Shown: positions 7,801 to 12,456 of the stretch, one piece after another | Position numbering within the stretch: the stretch's first letter is position 1 | Layout of the letters: every line of letters starts with the position of its first letter | Assembly: GCA_945901965.1 (NCBI GenBank) | Contig: CAMDMN010000035.1 | Coordinates: 1 to 12,456, forward strand | Reading direction: 5' to 3' | DNA from: Legionella genomosp. 1 | GTDB taxonomy: Bacteria > Pseudomonadota > Gammaproteobacteria > Legionellales > Legionellaceae | DNA: 12,456 nt | Notes under the pieces: generated by a model | The model's database searches: none | Seen by the model: the letters and a program-made list of their open reading frames with translations, nothing else | Told to the model about the DNA's origin: nothing | Made by a program: the position numbers and the translations under genes

Positions 7801-8441
7801 GAGTAGGTGCAAGTTCGTTGAGTCCAGTGATAACTACGCCTGCCTCTGTAGTTCCCACAGAAAGCTCTCCTCTTCTAGCTGGAGGTAATAGGCCTGCAGA
7901 TTCTTCTGCAGCATTTAAGACAGAACTTATGGGAATTAAAGATAGCGCAGACACCGCTCAAGCAGCTCCCGTAAAGGCTGATGCTACTCCTGGCGCTGCT
8001 GCTGCTGCAACTGTTGATGTTACCGCCATAGCTCCTGTAATGGCTGAAACTACGGTTTCTAACACTCCGTCTGAAGTAGTAGATGAATTTTTTAAGCAAT
8101 TTGATGCGAAAATTGAAGCTTTTACAGGAGATAAATTTAAAGGTACACGATTAGACTATGAAGCCTTTAAAGAGGGAATAAAAGCAAATTTTAAAGTACC
8201 TTCAGATGACAATTCTTTAACAGCTATTGAAAGTAATATAAGATTTTTAGAAATGGCTAAGAGAGATGCAACAGGTTCTGATGCCACGTTGTTGAGCGAA
8301 ATAATAACAGCTGTAAAAAATACATTTGTTAAAGAATCATCTCAATTTTTTAAAAGTCAAATGGATATACGGGATACCTTGCTACAAATTAAGTCGAGTT
8401 CAGGTGACACACCTGAATTAGATGGTCCAAAGACAACATAG
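4878..8441 (+). CDS. Giant modular proline-rich protein, candidate SH3/actin-binding effector (1187 aa)
   Basis: No catalytic domain is recognised. ATG 4878 follows GGAG (4868-4871) at a 6-nt spacing. There is no signal peptide or membrane segment. Approximate domain order: helical N-domain 1-215; Pro/Ala/Ser/Thr linker 216-480; helical domain 480-615, with a 34-residue repeat pairing F555-Q566 with F589-Q600; Ala/Pro linker 616-640; coiled-coil-like domain 641-760; second linker 766-900; helix 902-921 (SLIEEVNQKITARRYLFEHK) followed by acidic residues 925-940; third linker 942-1060; helical C-domain 1065-1187. The first linker contains RPLPARP (233-239), RPLPVRP (264-270), a WH2-like LLAGIAGFKFKK (320-331) and a 20-residue Pro/Gly repeat (397-445). 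RPLPxxP is the class I SH3 ligand pattern. WH2, polyproline and an acidic tail are the parts of actin nucleation-promoting factors, but here they are scattered and degenerate. The likely role is a secreted scaffold acting in a eukaryotic host. This is a hypothesis; an unrelated surface or structural protein is the alternative. Confidence 0.8.
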   Translation: MAIFETFKKFVDPVAITLHDFGTEFAKVLEDYFTNSKIDKASKIREALGYKPGTIINPNNFNIKKLEEIEGLDPGLLDILKCIKPLSKDFTADMKIDAYANVIKLFMSHKFGDTDKYDVPSRLLVAAYGIAQESGNREMFDKIKGIEGDSRDIEIKTKTLFGSTKYTKIVTSIINWFMGKDEKEKNSKYKTMFDKARADAENAIMEAERIAALASKPIVSAKPSAPDAPVVRRPLPARPESKPEVVASASSVAPVDPVISSKGRPLPVRPSVDVEPATIVPTTTVAPPLSSHAAPTSVVETPTVDKTSAALTATGGNASLLAGIAGFKFKKGESSLPEAGSAAAAPSNEVPTPVAETPAAGQVGASAASSIDSSTTSPSNPSNGAAIPAPEVGVGGPAGGPPRVSGPRPSGPLPRPPAGGPPRAPGSPPSGPPQRPPTAGPQHPPVQPSTADTSIAAPALRRVVDPAVAVEQSALETPKEITESKGKIDNKFIAWYKMAAHLLNKDKVIPDLPDFPKIDDMPLQIASKGHGARLAALSAQYQKDNAVVDYVDGLFSLLRNCIGEYQKLILKPKGDPSKEESRSRLSGTFNIIKGLIAEYQAIIIRKKEEAAQTAALKPAAPTTAAAPRRPQPTTSVKPVVEKKIALGDILGLPLTIALKKTLKDLEAINGKIEAGQELIEADWDSLENALKNYNTQYENLKKAHNPQKPEFNIANQEISGAYDKLAELLAKIKQLSEGKEIEGLSALIKKSEGLLKKEPEITASSAAQASLPRAGEDHSSAVSLPNTTAAAVPPPNKSRVLGVSAGGLGTAPDISSSNLPPKPRPGGPSQRPRVPPGQQSLGKDPSPPTRIFGIKGSATRPGSAAAAQKFTSPAAETAGATEPATIATKVPTTTSSVPAQRSLIEEVNQKITARRYLFEHKDYTEDDNDDDSEFGDDESEAPISAITTPPAKAVVTRPQAATVKTDTTPAPSNPRVGASSLSPVITTPASVVPTESSPLLAGGNRPADSSAAFKTELMGIKDSADTAQAAPVKADATPGAAAAATVDVTAIAPVMAETTVSNTPSEVVDEFFKQFDAKIEAFTGDKFKGTRLDYEAFKEGIKANFKVPSDDNSLTAIESNIRFLEMAKRDATGSDATLLSEIITAVKNTFVKESSQFFKSQMDIRDTLLQIKSSSGDTPELDGPKTT
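5574..5687 (+). repeat. Two copies of an RPLPxRP-coding repeat
   Basis: GGCCATTGCCAGYTCGTCCT occurs at 5575-5594 and 5668-5687 with a single difference. The spacing is 93 bp (31 codons). The copies encode RPLPARP (residues 233-239) and RPLPVRP (264-270) of the 1187-aa protein. The surrounding residues, APxxPV before each motif, are also similar, so this looks like a diverged 31-aa duplication. Both motifs match the class I SH3 ligand pattern R/K-x-x-P-x-x-P. Confidence 0.75.
5829..5873 (+). other. WH2-like actin-binding motif (residues 318-332 of the 1187-aa protein)
   Basis: The segment ASLLAGIAGFKFKKG resembles the core of WASP-homology 2 motifs: a short amphipathic helix LLxxI, a glycine, then LKK(T/V). 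Two deviations are seen. The stretch between the Ile and the KK-containing motif is one residue shorter than in WIP-type WH2 sequences, and Phe replaces the Leu of LKK. It lies directly upstream of the Pro/Gly repeats, as in WIP-like proteins. Short motifs like this arise by chance, so the call is tentative. Confidence 0.35.
6066..6210 (+). repeat. 60-bp tandem repeat coding a 20-residue Pro/Gly unit
   Basis: About 2.4 copies of a 60-bp unit lie in tandem at 6066-6125, 6126-6185 and 6186-6210. The first two differ at 7 of the 55 bases compared; the partial third copy is more diverged. The period is a multiple of three, so copy number can change without a frameshift. The units encode PAGGPPRVSGPRPSGPLPRP, PAGGPPRAPGSPPSGPPQRP and a partial PTAGPQHPP (residues 397-445). 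Such Pro-rich repeats typically form extended polyproline helices that bind SH3, WW, EVH1 or profilin partners. The repeat sits inside the long linker of the 1187-aa protein. Confidence 0.9.
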
Positions 8442-8451
8442 CAATTGTAAC

Positions 8452-8471
8452 CCTGGTTGCAAGCAACCAGG
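8452..8471. terminator. Stem-loop between convergent genes, probable terminator
   Basis: CCTGGTTGC (8452-8460) and GCAACCAGG (8463-8471) form a perfect inverted repeat, with a practical 8-bp stem and a 4-nt loop. It lies 10 bp after the stop of the 1187-aa gene and 22 bp beyond the stop of the converging BenE gene, which is where a shared bidirectional terminator is expected. There is no strong T-run on either side, so termination efficiency is uncertain. Confidence 0.55.
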
Positions 8472-8493
8472 CTACCTTTATTATGTGTTAGCT

Positions 8494-9684
8494 CTATTTT
8501 GACGTAGTAGCAAAGGCTGATACTTCTTTTTTGCGCCAATTTAGTAGCATGGAAGATAATATTCCTGCGGTTAATCCCCAGAATGCTGAGCCAATTCCGA
8601 ATATCGTTAAGCCTGATGCAGATAACAGAATGGTAATTAGTGCCGGTTCTCTTTGCTTTTCTTCCTCTAGAGCAGTTTTTAAGCTGCTGCCTATAGTGCC
8701 TAATAGGGCAAGTCCTGCAAGGGCTAGAACTAATTCTTTTGGGAAAGCAAAAAATAAAGTAACAATTGTGGCTCCAAATATACCGATTAATAGCCAACAG
8801 ATCCCTGCAAAAATGGTTGATTTATAACGCATTTTAGGATCTTCATCTGACTCTTTAGATGTACAAATAGCGGCAGTTATTGCGGCTAGACTAATAGAAT
8901 AACAGCCAAAAGGCGCGAGAATTAGGTTTATAAAGCCAATGAAGCTCATTAGGGGAGAAATTGGTGGTTGATAATTTGAGGCATTTAAAACAGCTACTCC
9001 AGGAACATTTTGTGAAGTCATAGTTACCATGAATAAAGGAAGACCTATGCTTATTAAGGTTGATAAATTAAATACAGGATATGTGAAAATTGGTGTGGCA
9101 AGAGCAAAATGAACATCTTTAAAATTAAATAAACCTTGAATTTGTGCAGTCAAAATACCTACAAGTAAGACAAAAAGAATTACAAAGCGTGGAAAATATC
9201 TCTTTCCAATTAAATAAGTAATTAACATAGTACCTATCAAGGTGAATTGATCTTGCATAGCTGAAAAAATATTCATCCCAAAGTGCAGTAAAATACCTGC
9301 AAGCATTGCTGATGTAAGTGCTTTAGGTATGTGGGCTATGGATTTTTCAAATATTCCGGTTACGCCTGAAATTAACGTTAAAAATGAAGCAAAAGCAAAC
9401 GCTCCAATTGCTTCTGGCATCGATACACCAGATAGGCTAGTAGCTAAAAGGGCGGCTCCCGGTGTTGACCAACCGGTAAGAATTGGGGTGCGATAATATA
9501 AAGAAAGGCCAATACATGTGGTTGCTATACTAATACCAAGGGCGAATAGCCATGAGCTTATTTCAGCAGAGTTTGCTCCAGCTGCAGTTGCTCCTTGAAA
9601 TACCAGGACTGCGGAGCTCGTAAAACCAACCATGACAGCAATAAACCCTGCTGTCATATTAGAAAATGAGAAAAATTTAAACAT
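8494..9684 (-). CDS. benE: BenE-family (benzoate/H+ symporter-like) membrane transporter
   Basis: This is an inner-membrane secondary transporter of the BenE/YdcO family, 396 aa, the usual length. Nearly the whole chain is hydrophobic, with about 10-12 membrane segments. Family signatures are visible: GFTSSAVLVFQGATAAG (20-36), YRTPILTGWSTPGAALL (64-80), TMTSQNVPG (221-229) and the APFG...SLAAITAAIC stretch (257-274). The charged loop KESDEDPKMRYKS (277-289) follows, as expected before the next helix. The start at 9684 is 17 bp after the rsgA stop, with AGG 7 bp upstream, so it is probably translated from the rsgA transcript. The founding member imports benzoate. No aromatic-degradation genes lie here, so the substrate in this organism is unknown and the symbol reflects family membership only. 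Confidence 0.88.
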   Translation of the reverse strand: MFKFFSFSNMTAGFIAVMVGFTSSAVLVFQGATAAGANSAEISSWLFALGISIATTCIGLSLYYRTPILTGWSTPGAALLATSLSGVSMPEAIGAFAFASFLTLISGVTGIFEKSIAHIPKALTSAMLAGILLHFGMNIFSAMQDQFTLIGTMLITYLIGKRYFPRFVILFVLLVGILTAQIQGLFNFKDVHFALATPIFTYPVFNLSTLISIGLPLFMVTMTSQNVPGVAVLNASNYQPPISPLMSFIGFINLILAPFGCYSISLAAITAAICTSKESDEDPKMRYKSTIFAGICWLLIGIFGATIVTLFFAFPKELVLALAGLALLGTIGSSLKTALEEEKQREPALITILLSASGLTIFGIGSAFWGLTAGILSSMLLNWRKKEVSAFATTSK

Positions 9685-9701
9685 TTATCGGCCTAATTTA
9701 A

Positions 9702-10673
9702 TTATGTTGCAAATTGTGCCGATATTTTAACATAATTTTCATAACGATTGTGTGAAATTAAATTTTCATGTGTTGCGGCTATTATTGCGCAGCCTAAGTT
9801 ATTAAGATGGTTGCAATTGCGAAATTTGCATTGGGCAAGATATGGCTTAAAGTCGCGATAGCATTTTGCTATTTCAGTAATTGGCATATGCCATAAGCCA
9901 AATTCACGGACTCCTGGAGAGTCGATAATAGCGCCACCAGTTGGGATGTGATAAAAAGTTGAGTTGCTAGTTGTGTGTTTTCCTAAGTTTGTGCGAGAAG
10001 AAATACTTTGAGTTTGGATATTAGTTTCTAGTGGCAAAATGGAAGAAATTAGTGAAGATTTACCGACGCCTGATTGACCAACAAATACAGATGTTTCAAG
10101 ATTGACGATATCTTCTAAATTTTTATGATTTTTTTTATCGGTATTATTTATGAATAATATTGGGTAACCTAGAGATGTATATTCTAGAGTTAACTGTTTT
10201 TTTATATCGTCGCAGGGTAAATCAGTTTTATTAAGGACTATAGCGGCTTTTAAATTAAAATACTCAGCCATTACAAGATAGCTATCTAAGAGAACCCATG
10301 AAATTTCAGGTTTAGGTGCGACAACTATTATTAGTTGGGTTAAATTTGCAGCTACTGGTTTTATTTGATTGTGTTTATTTGGTCGACCAAGGGCTGATGT
10401 GCGGGGGATTTGGCTAATAATTACGCCGTGGCCATCGCCTTCAGGTTGCCAAATAACGCGATCTCCTGCGACTAGAAAATCGATATTAGGACGAATAGAA
10501 CAACGGATCCTCTCTTTTGTAGCGGTTTCAATTATCGCCTTGCTGCCAAAGCAAGTGATGACAAGACCTTCACAAGTGGGGCCAGATATTTTGTTATTAG
10601 TCATTTCTTGATAGAGATTTTGTTTTTTCTCTATACGCGCTGACTGCTGATTGTTAATTCGTCTTTTACTCAT
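9702..10673 (-). CDS. rsgA: Ribosome small subunit-dependent GTPase A (RsgA)
   Basis: RsgA is a circularly permuted GTPase that acts late in 30S ribosomal subunit maturation in the cytoplasm. The protein has 323 aa, normal for the family. It has an OB-fold N-domain (about 32-95). The permuted GTPase motifs are in the order G4 NKTD (148-151), G1 GQSGVGKSS (199-207) and G3 DSPG (251-254), with the GKHTT switch at 231-235. The C-terminal zinc-binding motif has C282, C287, H289 and C295. The N-terminus MSKRRINNQQ matches the usual start of gammaproteobacterial RsgA and supports the ATG at 10673, although no Shine-Dalgarno sequence precedes it. It diverges from cca across 63 bp and heads a probable unit with the BenE gene. 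Confidence 0.97.
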   Translation of the reverse strand: MSKRRINNQQSARIEKKQNLYQEMTNNKISGPTCEGLVITCFGSKAIIETATKERIRCSIRPNIDFLVAGDRVIWQPEGDGHGVIISQIPRTSALGRPNKHNQIKPVAANLTQLIIVVAPKPEISWVLLDSYLVMAEYFNLKAAIVLNKTDLPCDDIKKQLTLEYTSLGYPILFINNTDKKNHKNLEDIVNLETSVFVGQSGVGKSSLISSILPLETNIQTQSISSRTNLGKHTTSNSTFYHIPTGGAIIDSPGVREFGLWHMPITEIAKCYRDFKPYLAQCKFRNCNHLNNLGCAIIAATHENLISHNRYENYVKISAQFAT

Positions 10674-10694
10674 GGTTAACTTATATACTATAAT
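10665..10694 (+). promoter_or_regulatory. Candidate sigma-70 promoter for cca-orn
   Basis: TTTACT (10665-10670) and a perfect TATAAT (10689-10694) are separated by 18 bp. Transcription would start near 10701, giving a leader of about 36 nt before the cca ATG at 10737. TAGG at 10728-10731 serves as the ribosome binding site. The -35 box lies over the first codons of the divergent rsgA. Confidence 0.5.
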
Positions 10695-10709
10695 GGGGTG
10701 TTAGCTCAA
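10680..10709 (-). promoter_or_regulatory. Candidate promoter for rsgA-benE, possibly leaderless
   Basis: On the - strand, TTGAGC (10704-10709) and TATAAG (10680-10685) are spaced by 18 bp. The predicted start would fall at or next to the A of the rsgA ATG (10673), implying a leaderless message, which fits the lack of a Shine-Dalgarno sequence. The boxes overlap those of the divergent cca promoter, so the two units would compete for polymerase. Confidence 0.35.
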
Positions 10710-10736
10710 ATAATAATTTAATTTAAATAGGTATAA

Positions 10737-11969
10737 ATGAAAATATATTTAGTTGGTGGGGCGGTTCGTGATCAATTAATGGGCTATCCGTTCAAGGAAA
10801 AAGATTGGGTGGTGGTTGGTGCTACGCCCAAAGATTTGTTAGCCCAGGGTTTTCAGCAAGTTGGCCGTGATTTTCCGGTTTTTCTTCATCCTAAAACCAA
10901 GGAAGAATATGCACTTGCGCGAACTGAGCGTAAAAATGCTCCTGGTTATTATGGTTTTCAATGTGATTCTAATCCAAATGTTAGTTTAGAAGATGATCTT
11001 CTGCGCCGCGATTTGACGATTAACGCTATGGCAATGGATGATGAAGGTAAAATAATCGACCCTTATCATGGGCAAGAGGATTTAAAGTCTAAAATATTGC
11101 GGCATGTGTCGCCGGCTTTTGTTGAGGATCCTGTGCGAGTTTTAAGAATCGCGAGGTTTGCTGCTCGTTATTATCATTTAGGGTTTAGACTTGCCGATTC
11201 AACTCGTAATCTTATGTATGAAATGGTAAGGCGTGGTGAGTTAAAACATTTGGTAGCCGAGCGGGTGTGGCAAGAGTGGGATAGGAGTTTTGGGGAAAAA
11301 AATCCTGAGCAATTTATCTTAACTCTTAGATCAAGCGGTGCTTTGCAAATTGTTTTGCCAGAAATTGATGCGTTATTTGGAGTGCCTTCAGCTCCTCATT
11401 ATCATCCTGAAGTAGATAGCGGTATTCATACGCTAATGGTATTATCAGAAGCTCATAATCTGACCAATGATCCACAAGTTCTTTTTGCGGCATTGATGCA
11501 TGATTTAGGTAAAGCAGTAACGCCAATGACGTTGTGGCCTTCTCATCATGGCCATGAAAAATCTGGTTTAGCTTTAATTACGAATTTATGTGAACGTTTA
11601 CGAATTCCTGCAGACTTTCGTAAATTTGCTCTGCTTGTTACTAAGTTTCATTTGAAAATACATCGTTTATTTGAGCTTAAAGCTAGTACAATAGTTGAAA
11701 TATTAGATAGTACAGATGCTTTTCGCCGAAGACAGATATTTGAAAAATTAATTTTAGTTTGTAAGGCAGATGCTGCGGGTAATGGTAGAGAAAATGATTA
11801 CCCACAAGCTAATAGATGGCATGAATTATTAAGCGCTTGTGAGAAAATAGGTGCACAATCGGTAATTGCGGATGGATTCACTGGTGAGCAAATTAAAAAT
11901 GAAATTCATCAACGTAGAGTCGCTTTAGTTAAAGAAATGATCAAAACTTGGAAGAAAGATGAAATCTAA
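10737..11969 (+). CDS. cca: CCA tRNA nucleotidyltransferase with HD domain
   Basis: This cytoplasmic enzyme adds or repairs the CCA end of tRNA 3' termini without a nucleic acid template. The 410 aa are collinear with E. coli Cca, a class II nucleotidyltransferase. Visible motifs are GGAVRD (7-12), the catalytic pair E21-K-D23 (Asp-x-Asp in E. coli, here with Glu first), RRDLTIN (90-96) with the nucleotide-base template EDPVRVLRIARFAAR (130-144), and ERVWQE (175-180). The C-terminal HD phosphohydrolase domain has H255-D256 in the AALMHDLGK motif and a HHGHE stretch (270-274). The start has TAGG 5 bp upstream. The 3' end overlaps orn by 11 bp in another frame, so the two are an operon. The Glu-for-Asp change is conservative, and I believe it also occurs in other proteobacterial Cca enzymes. 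Confidence 0.97.
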   Translation: MKIYLVGGAVRDQLMGYPFKEKDWVVVGATPKDLLAQGFQQVGRDFPVFLHPKTKEEYALARTERKNAPGYYGFQCDSNPNVSLEDDLLRRDLTINAMAMDDEGKIIDPYHGQEDLKSKILRHVSPAFVEDPVRVLRIARFAARYYHLGFRLADSTRNLMYEMVRRGELKHLVAERVWQEWDRSFGEKNPEQFILTLRSSGALQIVLPEIDALFGVPSAPHYHPEVDSGIHTLMVLSEAHNLTNDPQVLFAALMHDLGKAVTPMTLWPSHHGHEKSGLALITNLCERLRIPADFRKFALLVTKFHLKIHRLFELKASTIVEILDSTDAFRRRQIFEKLILVCKADAAGNGRENDYPQANRWHELLSACEKIGAQSVIADGFTGEQIKNEIHQRRVALVKEMIKTWKKDEI

Positions 11970-12456
11970 TAGTAATTTAATTTGGATAGACTTAGAAATG
12001 ACAGGCCTTTTGCCTGATCGCGATCTGATAATAGAAATAGCGACAGTTGTAACTGATCTTAATTTAAATATTTTAGCAGAAGGGCCAGTATTTGCGATTC
12101 ATCAAGATGAATCAATCATGACGTCAATGGATGAGTGGAATACGCGCCAACATAATCAGTCTGGTTTAGTTAGTCGAGTGCTTGAATCTAAGGTAAAAGA
12201 AGCAGAGGCAGAAATTGCGACGATTAAATTTTTAGAAAAATATATCGATAAAGGTAAATCACCGATGTGTGGCAATACAATTTGCCAAGATCGGCGGTTT
12301 TTATGTAAATATATGCCAGAATTAGCGGACTTTTTTCATTATCGCAATTTAGATGTGAGTACTTTAAAAGAATTAGCGATTCGCTGGCGGCCCAAAATTT
12401 TAAGTGGCGTAGAAAAAAAGTCGGCTCATTTGGCTTTAGATGATGTTAAAGATTCA
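11959..12456 (+). CDS. orn: Oligoribonuclease, 3'-truncated by the window end
   Basis: Orn is a 3'-5' exoribonuclease of the DEDDh family that degrades short oligoribonucleotides and pGpG to mononucleotides. The first 166 codons are present, open to the last base; about 15 residues are missing compared with the usual length of about 180. The active-site residues are all visible: D11 and E13 in WIDLEMTG, D111 in QDRRF, H157 and D162 in AHLALDD. The ATG at 11959 has GGAAG (11950-11954) upstream and lies inside the end of cca, an 11-bp overlap that indicates translational coupling. Nothing suggests it is broken; the truncation is only the window edge. Confidence 0.96.
   Translation, partial: MKSNSNLIWIDLEMTGLLPDRDLIIEIATVVTDLNLNILAEGPVFAIHQDESIMTSMDEWNTRQHNQSGLVSRVLESKVKEAEAEIATIKFLEKYIDKGKSPMCGNTICQDRRFLCKYMPELADFFHYRNLDVSTLKELAIRWRPKILSGVEKKSAHLALDDVKDS

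Noticed and set aside
10797..10805. Loss of a catalytic residue in Cca (Glu21 instead of Asp)
   Set aside because: Glu keeps the carboxylate, the second Asp and all other motifs are intact, and Glu at this place appears in other proteobacterial Cca proteins as far as I recall. Not evidence of inactivity.

Overview
The window looks like chromosomal DNA of an AT-rich gammaproteobacterium. The 5S rRNA, RsgA, Cca and Orn all read as gammaproteobacterial. Two very large proteins with low-complexity and proline-rich tracts, plus a small one, lie beside these housekeeping genes. That mix suits a host-associated or intracellular lineage such as the Legionellales/Coxiellaceae-like bacteria. This placement is inferred from style, not shown by a marker phylogeny.

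Layout. Positions 9-127 are a 5S rRNA gene, presumably the end of an rRNA operon, followed by a textbook intrinsic terminator (137-161). Positions 242-8441 form an accessory block of three genes on the + strand: a 1131-aa helical protein with an internal duplication and a Ser/Thr/Ala-rich tail; a 250-aa helical protein with a polar acidic tail; and a 1187-aa modular protein. The modular protein alternates predicted helical domains with Pro/Ala/Ser/Thr linkers. The linkers carry two RPLPxRP motifs, a WH2-like segment, a 20-residue Pro/Gly repeat encoded by a 60-bp tandem repeat, and a basic/amphipathic helix followed by a strongly acidic stretch. The 331-bp gap before this third gene holds a palindromic repeat element (4649-4763). 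The block ends at a stem-loop shared with the convergent gene on the other side.

Positions 8494-10673 (- strand) are a probable two-gene unit: rsgA, a circularly permuted GTPase of 30S ribosome maturation, then 17 bp later a BenE-family membrane transporter. Positions 10737-12456 (+ strand) carry cca, the tRNA CCA-adding enzyme, and orn, oligoribonuclease. They overlap by 11 bp, and orn is cut by the window end. The two units diverge from a 63-bp region that contains the promoter candidates.

The housekeeping half is ordinary: ribosome assembly, tRNA 3'-end repair and RNA turnover. The novel part is the 8.2-kb block between the rRNA operon and the BenE gene. The best hypothesis is that it encodes proteins acting on a eukaryotic host cell. 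The third protein is a candidate SH3-binding and possibly actin-binding scaffold. This rests on short motifs and composition only; no catalytic domain was recognised in any of the three proteins.
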